In this document: piece after piece, positions 31,094 to 39,729 of the stretch
How positions within the stretch are numbered: the stretch's first letter is position 1
Layout of the letters: every line of letters begins with the position of its first letter
Assembly (NCBI RefSeq): GCF_003818135.1
Contig: NZ_RPOH01000042.1
Span: 18,328-82,327 of the forward strand
DNA length: 64,000 nt
Reading direction: 5' to 3'
Source of the DNA: Buttiauxella warmboldiae
GTDB lineage: Bacteria; Pseudomonadota; Gammaproteobacteria; Enterobacterales; Enterobacteriaceae
The notes under the pieces: model-generated
What the model was told of the DNA's origin: nothing
The model's database searches: none
What the model saw: the letters and a program-made list of their open reading frames with translations, nothing else
Made by a program: the position numbers and the translations under genes

Positions 31094-31504
31094 ATGTCCA
31101 GACCAGCCATTATCATTAATGAACTCGATGCCGAGCGTATTGACCGTTTGCTTGAGCAGCCACAATTTGCCAACCAGCCGGTAGCATTAGCGCTGAACGC
31201 AGAACTGGACAGAGCGGAAATGCGTAAGCCTGCCGATATCCCGGCTGACGTGGTAACGATGAACAGCCGGGTGAAATTCCGCGATCTGACCTCAAAAGAA
31301 GAGCGCGTTCGCACGCTGGTTTACCCGGTCAACCTGACGGACAGCGACAATCAACTCTCAGTGATGGCACCGGTTGGCGCGGCGCTGTTGGGGTTGCAAG
31401 TGGGTGCGAAAATTAACTGGACGTTACCGAACGGTAGCCAGACGCATCTGGAAGTGCTGGAGCTGCAATACCAGCCAGAAGCCGCAGGCGAGTATCAGCG
31501 CTAG
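31094..31504 (+). CDS. rnk: Regulator of nucleoside diphosphate kinase Rnk
   Basis: RNA-polymerase-interacting protein of the GreA/Gfh type that affects NTP balance. The ATG at 31094 gives 136 residues, as in E. coli, with a short N-terminal coiled coil and a C-terminal FKBP-like GreA domain (VKFRDL...[15 protein letters not shown]). The frame is open 31 codons further upstream, but GGAGAG before 31094 and family length fix the start. Confidence 0.95.
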   Translation: MSRPAIIINELDAERIDRLLEQPQFANQPVALALNAELDRAEMRKPADIPADVVTMNSRVKFRDLTSKEERVRTLVYPVNLTDSDNQLSVMAPVGAALLGLQVGAKINWTLPNGSQTHLEVLELQYQPEAAGEYQR

Positions 31505-31572
31505 CGCAGCTCCTTCACAATGGCTGTCTCTTAGCCATCTCTTTGTGGGCGCAAGGTAGCGAGAAAAAAATA

Positions 31573-31598
31573 GCCAGTCAGATACATAACTGACTGGC
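31573..31598 (-). terminator. Intrinsic terminator after folD-ybcJ
   Basis: A perfect 9-bp stem GCCAGTCAG/CTGACTGGC is followed on the minus strand by TATTTTTTT. It ends the leftward folD-ybcJ transcript. Confidence 0.85.
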
Positions 31599-31630
31599 AT
31601 TATCCGTAACAGGCCGTTATCGGAGTGTGA

Positions 31631-31843
31631 TTACGCCTGAACCGTAATACTTAATGTCTCAAACGTTACCGTCTGGCCTGCCACAATTTTGCAGCGTTTG
31701 CGGGTTTCCACTTCGCCGTCTACCTGCACCAGCCCTTCCGCAATCACCGCTTTCGCCTGTGCGCCGCTTTCACACCAGCCTTCCAGCTTCAGCAGATCGC
31801 ATAATTCAACGTGTGGGTGCTTACCTAATGAGAAGGTCGCCAT
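31631..31843 (-). CDS. ybcJ: YbcJ, S4-like RNA-binding protein
   Basis: 70-residue protein with an S4-like fold, nearly identical to E. coli YbcJ (MATFSLGKHPHVELCDLLKL). The ATG at 31843 follows GGAGAG; an in-frame ATG at 31864 would overlap the folD end and add seven residues. It begins one base after the folD stop, so the two are co-transcribed. Confidence 0.94.
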   Translation of the reverse strand: MATFSLGKHPHVELCDLLKLEGWCESGAQAKAVIAEGLVQVDGEVETRKRCKIVAGQTVTFETLSITVQA

Positions 31844-31844
31844 T

Positions 31845-32711
31845 TTACTCTCCATCAGTATCATGATATTCCTCGCAAGCCTGCAAGGTATTCTGGATAA
31901 GAGTGGCGACGGTCATTGGGCCTACGCCACCCGGAACCGGCGTAATATACGAGGCTTTAGCAGCGGCTTCATCATAATTTACGTCGCCAACCACTTTTCC
32001 GCTCTCCAGACGGTTAATTCCGACGTCCACCACAATCGCCCCTTCTTTAATCCACTCGCCCGGGATAAAGCCCGGTTTGCCGACCGCAACGATCACCAAA
32101 TCGGCATTTTCAACGTGATGGCGCAGATTTTTGGTAAAGCGGTGGGTGACGGTGGTGGTGCAGCCTGCAAGTAGCAGTTCCATACTCATCGGACGGCCAA
32201 CAATGTTGGATGCGCCAATCACTACGGCGTTCAGCCCATAAGTATCGATACCGTAACGCTCAAGCAGCGTTACGATACCGCGCGGCGTACAAGGGCGCAG
32301 CCGCGGAGAACGCTGGCACAGACGGCCCACGTTGTAGGGGTGGAAACCATCCACATCTTTATCCGGGTCGATACGTTCAAGCACTTTCACGTTATCGATA
32401 CCCGCAGGCAGCGGCAACTGTACCAGGATACCGTCGATTTCTTTATCCGCATTGAGCGTGTCGATAAGCTCCAGCAGTTCTGCTTCGGAGGTGGTCTCAG
32501 GTAAATCGTAGGAGCGGGAAATAAAGCCGACTTCTTCACAAGCTTTACGTTTACTTCCAACATAAATCTGCGAGGCAGGATTCTCACCAACCAGTACCAC
32601 CGCAAGCCCAGGAGCACGAAGTCCAGCGGCAATTCGGGCTTTCACTTTTTCTGCCACTTCAAGCCGTACCTGCTGCGCAATCGTTTTACCATCAATAATC
32701 TTTGCTGCCAT
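31845..32711 (-). CDS. folD: Bifunctional methylenetetrahydrofolate dehydrogenase/cyclohydrolase FolD
   Basis: NADP-dependent one-carbon enzyme that interconverts methylene-, methenyl- and formyl-tetrahydrofolate. Length is 288 residues, as in E. coli. Motifs seen are the catalytic Lys in [23 protein letters not shown], the nucleotide site [13 protein letters not shown] and the C-terminal [12 protein letters not shown]. The folD-argU neighbourhood is conserved in E. coli. Confidence 0.97.
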   Translation of the reverse strand: MAAKIIDGKTIAQQVRLEVAEKVKARIAAGLRAPGLAVVLVGENPASQIYVGSKRKACEEVGFISRSYDLPETTSEAELLELIDTLNADKEIDGILVQLPLPAGIDNVKVLERIDPDKDVDGFHPYNVGRLCQRSPRLRPCTPRGIVTLLERYGIDTYGLNAVVIGASNIVGRPMSMELLLAGCTTTVTHRFTKNLRHHVENADLVIVAVGKPGFIPGEWIKEGAIVVDVGINRLESGKVVGDVNYDEAAAKASYITPVPGGVGPMTVATLIQNTLQACEEYHDTDGE

Positions 32712-32837
32712 CAGTCAGATGATTCCGTCTGTAATCGAAAAGGGAGGGGAGTGTTTCTATTTTGTCAGAAGCGCGGCCTGCTGTCAGGCATTGTTAAGTG
32801 TTTATGCTCAATTGTCGCGCAGGCAGTTGAAAAGCCA

Positions 32838-32865
32838 TTGACTAGAAAGGTACTGACCGTATAAT
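32838..32865 (+). promoter_or_regulatory. Sigma-70 promoter of tRNA-Arg
   Basis: TTGACT and a perfect TATAAT are separated by 16 bases, followed by a GC-rich discriminator typical of stable-RNA promoters under stringent control. The tRNA starts 33 bases after the -10. Confidence 0.85.
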
Positions 32866-32898
32866 CCGGATCCGCAATACTTCCGCAAGGAATATCAT

Positions 32899-32975
32899 GC
32901 GCCCTTAGCTCAGTTGGATAGAGCAACGGCCTTCTAAGCCGTAGGTCACAGGTTCGAGCCCTGTAGGGCGTACCA
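32899..32975 (+). tRNA. argU: tRNA-Arg, anticodon TCT
   Basis: A 77-base cloverleaf with encoded CCA, close to E. coli argU. The TCT anticodon is at 32933-32935, reading AGA/AGG. D-loop and TTCGAGCC T-arm are intact. The first acceptor pair is G-T rather than G-C. This tRNA is a well-known integration target (DLP12 in K-12), and an integrase remnant follows it here. Confidence 0.96.
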
Positions 32976-33148
32976 TTTTCAAGCCAACACACCTCTACTG
33001 AATTCGCTTTTTCTCCTTTATACTCCCTGAAATAACTGGATTTTTTTGTCCCGAGCTCTACTGTGGTCAACTCAGTGATACCCAAATCAAGTGGTATCTG
33101 GGGGCCTTTGAGGGGGCTCATCTCGTTCAATGGAAATTAGAGGCCCCT

Positions 33149-33315
33149 ATGCCACTAAATGCGCGACTGATTGATACTACAAAACCCAATGAGAGTACAA
33201 ACTGACTGATGGCGGTGGTTGGTATTTATTAGTCAAACGCAATGGTGCTAAGTATTGGCGTTTTTAGTACCGTGTTTTGGGTAAAGAGAAAAACTCTCCA
33301 TCGGTGTGGTTTTGA
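33149..33315 (+). pseudogene. Remnant of a P4-family tyrosine integrase
   Basis: The N-terminus MPLNARLIDTTKP is typical of P4-like integrases. After a frameshift near 33195 the neighbouring frame reads LTDGGGWYLLVKRNGAKYWR, an amber codon, then YRVLGKEKNSPSVWF and a stop. This is the conserved N-terminal DNA-binding part; the catalytic domain is missing. It starts about 170 bases after tRNA-Arg, where an integrase of an argU-inserted element would lie. Confidence 0.85.
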
Positions 33316-33798
33316 TTAACAACCATCTAAACTAATTCACATTTGAACTCCCTCTTTTCATTGGGTCATCTGTTGTCCTGAAGTGAGCGTATCACCTCCG
33401 TTAAGATGCTCAAATTCAATGTGCCGCTACAAAAATATCCAGCTTCAGCCATAAGTAAATCTACTTAGCCCATCAGCCATTTTACATGGCATTACCACCA
33501 TGCTCATCATCCGTGATTAAACCTAAAAGCAGCAAAGATACTTGTATCACATTATCAATATTTTATTTAAAACAGAACCATAACCCCCTTATTAAAAGAT
33601 ATCCCATTGAATAAACGCATAAAAACAACGATAAGCGCCTAAAAAACCAACTTTAATACTCATTGATTTTATTGATGTTTTTTCTTTTCGCGACTCTTCA
33701 ATCCTTATTGACAGTCTCATCAGGATTAATTTACTTTTACTTTAGATTTTACGTAAATATTTCATGTTTATCTAAAACAAAAAAGACAGGAGCACAGA
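33316..33798 (+). other. AT-rich region before the arabinan cluster
   Basis: 483 bases with no supported gene. Composition drops to clearly AT-rich from here on. Near the right end a 10-bp palindrome TTTACGTAAA (33748-33757), preceded by another TTTTAC half-site, resembles the half-sites of the large palindrome before the ArsR-type gene at 38821. Confidence 0.5.
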
Positions 33799-35121
33799 AT
33801 GGACGTAACTCATAGTGAGGTTTCCCCTCAAAGCTGGGGGGATAAAAAACGATTTACTCGCATAATTCCTATGCTTGCCGTGATGTATCTACTGGCTCTT
33901 ATCTGCCGTAATAATATTGGATATGCGTTCCATGGGATGGATCAATCGTTTAATTTATCAGCGACAATTTCCGGCCTGGTCGGCGGGATCTTCTTCATTG
34001 GATATCTATTACTACAAATCCCAGGCGGTCATCTGGCCCAGAAAGTTAGCGCAAAAAAAATAATCACTTTCTGTATGGTTGCGTGGGGTTTAGTGTGTGT
34101 TTCCATGGGTTTTGTCCAAAGTGGTGGGCAGCTTTTGACTATGAGATTCTTGTTGGGATTAAGCCAAAGTATGCTTTATCCAACAACATTAATTCTGATC
34201 GGTAAGTGGTTCCCGCAGCGTGAACGTGCACGAGCAATCGGCTACTGGTCAATTGGGGCAACGGTTTCTAATTTTATTGTGGGTCCGCTTTCAGGATTCT
34301 TAGTCGATACATTTTCCTGGCAGATGCTTTTTGTTTTCCAGGGTATTCCGGTATTGATCGCTGTCATTTTTTGGATATGGCTGATTGCAGAGACTCCTGC
34401 CGAAGCAAAATTCCTCAGCAAAGCAGAGAAAGATTATTTGGCAACTGAATTTGCAAATGATACGGACAATACAATTAAAAATACTAATAAGAGCGTCACC
34501 AGTCTTGTTCTGAAGAATAAATTTGTTTGGCTGCTGACATGTGTATTTCTCCTTAACAACATGTTTAACTATGGCTTAAGTATTTGGTGGCCAACAATTG
34601 CAAGTTCAGTAACTGGCTCAAGCTATACCCTGGTAGGGATCCTTTCCACAATAGCTCCACTTATTGGACTGGTCGTTATGTTTTTTGTATCCAGCCACTC
34701 TGACCGTACAGGCGAACGTAAATGGCATGCGGTATCCATTCTGCTTATCTGTGGGGTAGCACTTGCAATTTCAGCCCTAACTGAAGGGGCACCGTTTGTA
34801 TCTATTATATTTATCCTAATCGCACAAGGTATTTGGGCCGGATTTAGCCCTGTATTCTGGACAATCCCCTCAATAATAATTAGTTCTGCGGCAATAGGTG
34901 CAGCCACCGGTCTTATTAATGGCGTCGGTAATCTGGGCGGTTTCGTTGGTCCATACCTCTTTGGGTATCTGATTGATCTTACGGGCAGCACTCAGATGGG
35001 GTTATTCTTTATTGTCGGAGTGCAAATAATGGCTGGGTTATTATTAGCCACATTAAAAAGTCCTAAGTTAGAGATCGCAACAAAAAATATTCAATTGAAA
35101 AATTCAACCTCTACCAGATAG
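33799..35121 (+). CDS. MFS permease of the anion:cation symporter (ACS) family
   Basis: 440 residues with about twelve transmembrane segments. The ACS-type signatures around RNNIGYAF and RFLLGLSQSMLYPTTLILIGKWFPQRERARAIGYW are present. A good ribosome site (ACAGGAG) precedes the start. It is followed after 19 bases by the GH51 gene, so the two form an operon. The family usually carries organic anions such as hexonates or aromatic acids. The arabinofuranosidase partner suggests a glycan-derived substrate, but the exact one cannot be read from sequence. AT-rich codon use differs from the core genes. Confidence 0.85.
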   Translation: MDVTHSEVSPQSWGDKKRFTRIIPMLAVMYLLALICRNNIGYAFHGMDQSFNLSATISGLVGGIFFIGYLLLQIPGGHLAQKVSAKKIITFCMVAWGLVCVSMGFVQSGGQLLTMRFLLGLSQSMLYPTTLILIGKWFPQRERARAIGYWSIGATVSNFIVGPLSGFLVDTFSWQMLFVFQGIPVLIAVIFWIWLIAETPAEAKFLSKAEKDYLATEFANDTDNTIKNTNKSVTSLVLKNKFVWLLTCVFLLNNMFNYGLSIWWPTIASSVTGSSYTLVGILSTIAPLIGLVVMFFVSSHSDRTGERKWHAVSILLICGVALAISALTEGAPFVSIIFILIAQGIWAGFSPVFWTIPSIIISSAAIGAATGLINGVGNLGGFVGPYLFGYLIDLTGSTQMGLFFIVGVQIMAGLLLATLKSPKLEIATKNIQLKNSTSTR

Positions 35122-35140
35122 TTTTAATGGAGTAAATAAT

Positions 35141-36655
35141 ATGTTCAACAAAGCAAGACTTGTTTTCGACAAAGACTATGTCATTTCAAAAATTGATAAT
35201 AGAATTTACGGTTCCTTTATAGAAAATCTGGGAAGGTGCGTTTACGGTGGAATTTATGATCCACAGGACCCAACAGCGGACAGCGATGGCTTCCGTAAAG
35301 ATGTTATCGATGCTGTCAAGGAACTCAATGTTCCTATGATTCGTCTACCGGGGGGGAATTTTGTCGCAACCTATATATGGGAGGATGGAGTTGGACCAAG
35401 AGATCAACGTCCACGGAAACCAGACCTGGCCTGGAAATGTATAGAAACAAATCAGATTGGAACGAATGAATACATGGACTGGCTTAATAAAGTCGGTGCT
35501 GAAGCAATGATGACGGTGAATGTTGGAACCAGAGGGATTCTGGACGCACTTAACTTATTAGATTATTGCAACCGTGAATCAGGAACATACTATAGTGATT
35601 TACGTGTTTCTCATGGCTATAAAAAACCACATGCCATCAAAACATGGGCCATAGGCAATGAACTCGATGGTGTATGGCAGGTGGGGCAGCAAACACCATT
35701 TGAATATGCACGTATTGCAAGAGAAACAGCCAAAGCGATGAAGCGGCAAGATGGAAGCATACAAATAGTGGCTGCCGGAAGCGCTGGACAGGAATATCCA
35801 ACATTCGGGGAATGGGAACAAACTTTAATTCAGGAAGCCCATCCTTTTATTGATTATCTATCCCTACATCAATACTATTTAAATGTTGAAAAAGATACGG
35901 CAAACTTCCTGGCGAAAACACTGGCTTTCGATGATTATATTAAGTCAATTGGTAGTTTGATTGATTATATGAAAGTAAAAAATAAATCACACAACAATAT
36001 TTATATCTCTTTGGATGAATGGAATGTCTGGTATCATACGCGTAAAGATGATATGGCTGCCATTCGTGACCGTGGCAATGAATGGCCAATTGCTCCGAGC
36101 CTATTAGAAGAGCCATATAACTTCGAGGATGCTCTCGTCGCAGGGGCAATGTTAATTGCATTACTTCGTAACAGTGATCGAGTCAAAATTGCTGCCTATG
36201 CCCAACTTGTCAATGTGTTAGCACCTGTTATGACAGATAAAAATGGACAATTGTGGCGTAACACTATTTTCTACCCTATTTTTTACACTTCAAAATATGG
36301 ACGTGGCACTGCAATTCAAGGCGTGATTCAATCACCAAAATACGATAGTAGAGATTTTACTGATGTGCCTGTTTTAGATGCTGTTGCAGTGTTAAATGAA
36401 GATGAAACTGAACTGACATTGTTTGCAATAAATAAATCGCTTAAAGACCAGCTGGTAATTCAATGTGATTTCCGCTCTTTTGGTCACCTTGAGATGATCC
36501 AACATATCGCGCTAGAAAATGATAATGTTTACGCTGTGAATACATTAAAAAACCCCAACCTTGTTTTGCCAATCGAGAAAAAAATCGCATCAGAAGCTAA
36601 TCAGTTATCCCTGGAGCCCTTATCATGGAATATGATACGTTATAAAATAAAATGA
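35141..36655 (+). CDS. Alpha-N-arabinofuranosidase, glycoside hydrolase family 51
   Basis: Intracellular exo-enzyme that removes terminal alpha-L-arabinofuranose from arabinan or arabinoxylan oligosaccharides. The 504 residues match the family. Acid/base Glu174 is in the GNELDG motif and nucleophile Glu293 in SLDEWNVWY. MIRLPGGNF and the C-terminal beta-sandwich are also typical. There is no signal peptide, so the substrates must be imported, which fits the two flanking transporters. Ribosome site GGAG is 12 bases before the ATG. Confidence 0.93.
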   Translation: MFNKARLVFDKDYVISKIDNRIYGSFIENLGRCVYGGIYDPQDPTADSDGFRKDVIDAVKELNVPMIRLPGGNFVATYIWEDGVGPRDQRPRKPDLAWKCIETNQIGTNEYMDWLNKVGAEAMMTVNVGTRGILDALNLLDYCNRESGTYYSDLRVSHGYKKPHAIKTWAIGNELDGVWQVGQQTPFEYARIARETAKAMKRQDGSIQIVAAGSAGQEYPTFGEWEQTLIQEAHPFIDYLSLHQYYLNVEKDTANFLAKTLAFDDYIKSIGSLIDYMKVKNKSHNNIYISLDEWNVWYHTRKDDMAAIRDRGNEWPIAPSLLEEPYNFEDALVAGAMLIALLRNSDRVKIAAYAQLVNVLAPVMTDKNGQLWRNTIFYPIFYTSKYGRGTAIQGVIQSPKYDSRDFTDVPVLDAVAVLNEDETELTLFAINKSLKDQLVIQCDFRSFGHLEMIQHIALENDNVYAVNTLKNPNLVLPIEKKIASEANQLSLEPLSWNMIRYKIK

Positions 36656-36679
36656 AACCTATCGCCAGGTTTCATTTTT
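36653..36679 (+). terminator. Intrinsic terminator overlapping the GH51 stop
   Basis: Stem TGAAACCT/AGGTTTCA with loop ATCGCC is followed by TTTTTC. It separates the MFS-GH51 pair from the GPH symporter. A second inverted repeat (TTTCATTTTT...AAAAATGAAA) overlaps its right side. Confidence 0.8.
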
Positions 36680-36893
36680 CAGTAAAAATGAAAATATGAT
36701 TTTTAAATATGTAATTATTTTTCTGGTGTCACAATTTGGCACCAGTGATTACACTTTAAAATATTATTAGCATGGTCAGCATATGATAATTCACATCCCG
36801 AACTGTTGATATTTTAGCTCTAACGGGAGTATTTATTAAGTTTGCTGCACACGCCACTTTTCAATTATCAACCTTATTCAAGGTGGTAACTCT

Positions 36894-38255
36894 ATGTACA
36901 AACACAAGTTAAGTACTTTTGAAAAAATTGGATTTGGTGCTGGGGATATGGCCATCAATCTGGTTTTTTCTTCCATGATGCTAATTATAACATTTTTCTA
37001 TACAGATATTTTTGGCATTCGCTCTGAAGATTTAGTATTACTTTTTATTATCGTCAGGCTGCTTGATGGTATCACAGATCCAATTATGGGATTAGTAACA
37101 GAAAAAATTGTAACGCGCCATGGCCGTTATAGACCATACCTTTTGTATTTCGCAATACCGTTTGGTATATCTATTTTCCTGGCGTTCAGCACTCCTGATG
37201 TCGATTATAATGCTAAACTAATTTATGCATATGCATCGTATATATTTGTAACATTAATGTTTACGGTTATAACAATCCCCTATATATCATTAATTAGTGT
37301 TCTAACTGATGATCCTAAAGAGCGCTTATCAGCAAATGGTTATCGACTTTTTTTTGCTAAAGCTGCGGCATTTATGGTTTCAATTGTTGTTCCTCCCCTG
37401 GCTTCATATTTAGGCTCGTCAAATATGCAGTCTGGCTACCAGTATGCAATGGGATTGATGGGCCTGATGGGAACACTATTTCTACTTTTCTGTTTTTTTT
37501 CAACGAAAGAACGTATTCATTACAAGAGTGATAACTTACCATTAAAAGAACAAATGAAAAGCCTTTTAAAAAATGATCAATGGATTATTCTTTGCTTATC
37601 TTGCATATTTGTGTCCGTTGGTTCAGTTTTGAGAGGTTCGGTTGCTGCATATTATGCTAAATACAACCTTAGTGGTGATTCAGTTACTATTTCATATTTT
37701 TTAACTGTTGGCGTTTCTGCATTTATATGTTCAGTAATTACGTCTACCTGGTTAACAAAAAAATACTGTAAAATAAAAGTATTTAAATACAGTCAAATTA
37801 TAACTTTTATTGTTTCCATAGTGTTTTTTATGACTACGGATAATCAAAGCTTTGTTTTATCATGTTTCTTATTTTTTGTTCTTTCATTTTTTTCAACATT
37901 ATATGCCCCCATATTTTGGGCATCTATCCCTGAGACAGTAGATTATGGATTTTATAAAACAGGGAAGCGTGTTTCCGGCCTGGCATTTGGCGGGATTGCG
38001 TTCTGTCAGAAGTTTGGCATGGGCATAGCGGGCGCTCTTGTTGGCTATTTGTTAAGTTATTTTGACTATGTGCCAAATGCCATGCAGTCTCCTTCTTCCA
38101 CTCTCGGGATAGCATTGATGCTGACAATAATACCAGGAGCATTCCATCTGATTACAGGAATTATTATGTCTAAGTATATGATAACGGAAAAATATCATCA
38201 GTCGATAAATACCCATAATGTTTTAGCCGATTATAAAAAAGCCCACGAGGTCTAA
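36894..38255 (+). CDS. GPH-family glycoside/pentoside:cation symporter
   Basis: 453-residue polytopic protein of the glycoside-pentoside-hexuronide family (relatives XynT, YicJ, MelB). Visible motifs include GFGAGDMAINLVF at the N-terminus, RLLDGITDPIMGLVTEK, and RYRPYLLYFAIPFG. It has its own ribosome site (AAGGTGG) and a 238-base upstream gap, so it is probably a separate transcript. In context it would import arabino-oligosaccharides for the GH51 enzyme. It is very AT-rich, like its neighbours. Confidence 0.9.
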   Translation: MYKHKLSTFEKIGFGAGDMAINLVFSSMMLIITFFYTDIFGIRSEDLVLLFIIVRLLDGITDPIMGLVTEKIVTRHGRYRPYLLYFAIPFGISIFLAFSTPDVDYNAKLIYAYASYIFVTLMFTVITIPYISLISVLTDDPKERLSANGYRLFFAKAAAFMVSIVVPPLASYLGSSNMQSGYQYAMGLMGLMGTLFLLFCFFSTKERIHYKSDNLPLKEQMKSLLKNDQWIILCLSCIFVSVGSVLRGSVAAYYAKYNLSGDSVTISYFLTVGVSAFICSVITSTWLTKKYCKIKVFKYSQIITFIVSIVFFMTTDNQSFVLSCFLFFVLSFFSTLYAPIFWASIPETVDYGFYKTGKRVSGLAFGGIAFCQKFGMGIAGALVGYLLSYFDYVPNAMQSPSSTLGIALMLTIIPGAFHLITGIIMSKYMITEKYHQSINTHNVLADYKKAHEV

Positions 38256-38330
38256 TCAATAATTATCAGCTTTAAAATTTCAGATAAACATTAGTACAGC
38301 TAATGGTAGCTTGATGAAAATGGAGATAAT

Positions 38331-38408
38331 ATGCAACATATAGTAATGATAATCATTACTCTGGCCGTTATTGTTTCTGCTATTTTATTAATTGCAAAAT
38401 GTAGATAA
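38331..38408 (+). CDS. Putative 25-residue hydrophobic peptide
   Basis: A frame starting MQHIVMIIITLAVIVSAILL is almost entirely hydrophobic with a short basic end (AKCR). GGAG precedes the ATG at good spacing. It looks like a one-span membrane peptide downstream of the symporter. No family is recognised; chance occurrence in AT-rich DNA is possible. Confidence 0.35.
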   Translation: MQHIVMIIITLAVIVSAILLIAKCR

Positions 38409-38727
38409 AAACTCAGTAACCACAGTACAGATCTTTGAATTAAGGAATAATTAAATAACCATACTGAAACCAGTGGAGATATAAACTATCGAGAGTAAGC
38501 CTAACGGTAACGGAAAAATATTATGTTAATATCCTCTATCAGAACCGAGGGCATAAAGTCTAAATAATCTTGCGTAATAGCTAATCCTTTTCAGGGGCAT
38601 ATCGCGGAGGATCATTGGCAAAACTATCTGCTCACCATGGATGAGAGTCAGCACAGATTGCTAAAATTGCAAGTGATAAAAGGAGGAGCAACTGCAAGCA
38701 ATCATTATCAATAGCATGTTGATTTAT
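38409..38727 (+). other. Non-coding or decayed region before the regulator
   Basis: No complete gene. A frame ending at 38714 reads GHIAEDHWQNYLLTMDESQH and continues RLLKLQVIK, which is protein-like but lacks a supported start and is preceded by stops. It may be the end of a lost gene; I cannot name it. Confidence 0.35.
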
Positions 38728-38803
38728 AATATTTATCACGCGTATAAAAAACCATTTTACATAAACGTAAAATGGTTTATACTTTGACATTGTGATAAAT
38801 ATT
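38728..38803 (+). promoter_or_regulatory. Nested 76-bp palindrome upstream of the ArsR-type regulator
   Basis: The outer arms AATATTTATCAC (38728-38739) and GTGATAAATATT (38792-38803) are perfect 12-bp complements. The inner arms AAACCATTTTAC (38749-38760) and GTAAAATGGTTT (38767-38778) are also perfect 12-bp complements around ATAAAC. Between them GTATAAA and TTTATAC pair as well. The structure ends 17 bases before the regulator start, where an autoregulatory operator or a leader hairpin would sit. Confidence 0.75.
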
Positions 38804-38820
38804 TATAGAGGTGTCTTCTG

Positions 38821-39729
38821 GTGTTATATATTAATAAGTTATCTACTGGAACATCTATATTTAAAGCTTTGAGCTCAGCAGTCCGAATTAGCATTCTTGA
38901 GATTCTTAATGAACGTAATGGCATGAATATGAATGCCCTCGCGGAGTATTTAGGTATTAGTAATGGTGCTGTTACCATGCATATTAAAAAACTTGAAGAT
39001 GCTGGACTCATAAAAACAGTATCAAATTATGCAAAAAACGGCATACAAAAAAACTGCTATGTTATTGAAAATAAAATTCTTATTGAGTTTGGTGATAATA
39101 AAGAAAATTATATCTATGAGTCCGATCTAAAAGTTGGACAGTACAGCAATTTTCAAGTAACGCCCACCTGTGGTATGGCAACAAAAGAGATGATCATCGG
39201 AGAGTTTGATAACCCTCAGGTATTTGCTGATCCAAAGCATATTGATGCGGGGATCATTTGGTTTACTACAGGTTTCTTAGAATATCGCATCCCAAACTAC
39301 TCAGCTGGACGCACAGTAAGTGAAATTCAAATATCATTCGAAATAGGTTCTGAAGCTCCTTATTATAATGATGATTGGCCATCTGATATTCATTTTTCTG
39401 TTAATGGAATGGATATAGGATATTGGCAAAGTCCTGGAGATATTGGCGGTATTAAATATAGTGGTAATCCAATATGGTGGCCGCCTCATCTGAATCAATA
39501 CGGTTTTTTAAAACTATTAAGAATAAATAATAATGGTTCCTTTATTGATGGACGAAAAATATCTGACATTAACATTGCTCAAATCCTGCACAACAGGGAA
39601 GAAGAGCCTTTTATTCTTCGCTTCAGTGTTCACCCGGAAAGTGAGAACCCCCGTGGATTAACATTATACGGGCAGAACTTTGGGCGCTATGAACAGGGTA
39701 TTCTAGCCAGAATAATCATACAATCATAA
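38821..39729 (+). CDS. ArsR-type winged-helix regulator with a large C-terminal sensor domain
   Basis: 302 residues from a GTG start. Residues about 10-85 form an ArsR/SmtB-like winged helix (SSAVRISILEILNER, then LAEYLGISNGAVTMHIKKLEDAGLIKT). The remaining 215 residues are not metal-sensor-like: they are rich in Trp, Tyr and Gly (GYWQSPGDIGG, NPIWWPPHLNQYG), a composition suited to binding carbohydrate. ArsR proteins are normally about 100 residues. Its position at the end of the GH51/GPH/MFS cluster and behind a large palindrome suggests that it is the local sugar-responsive regulator. Ligand and sign of control are unknown. Confidence 0.8.
   Translation: MLYINKLSTGTSIFKALSSAVRISILEILNERNGMNMNALAEYLGISNGAVTMHIKKLEDAGLIKTVSNYAKNGIQKNCYVIENKILIEFGDNKENYIYESDLKVGQYSNFQVTPTCGMATKEMIIGEFDNPQVFADPKHIDAGIIWFTTGFLEYRIPNYSAGRTVSEIQISFEIGSEAPYYNDDWPSDIHFSVNGMDIGYWQSPGDIGGIKYSGNPIWWPPHLNQYGFLKLLRINNNGSFIDGRKISDINIAQILHNREEEPFILRFSVHPESENPRGLTLYGQNFGRYEQGILARIIIQS

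Noticed and set aside
32765..33130. 121-codon minus-strand frame covering the tRNA gene
   Set aside because: It is antisense to tRNA-Arg and contains the typical artefact peptide produced by reading a tRNA backwards (YRARTCDLRLRR). No ribosome site or family support.
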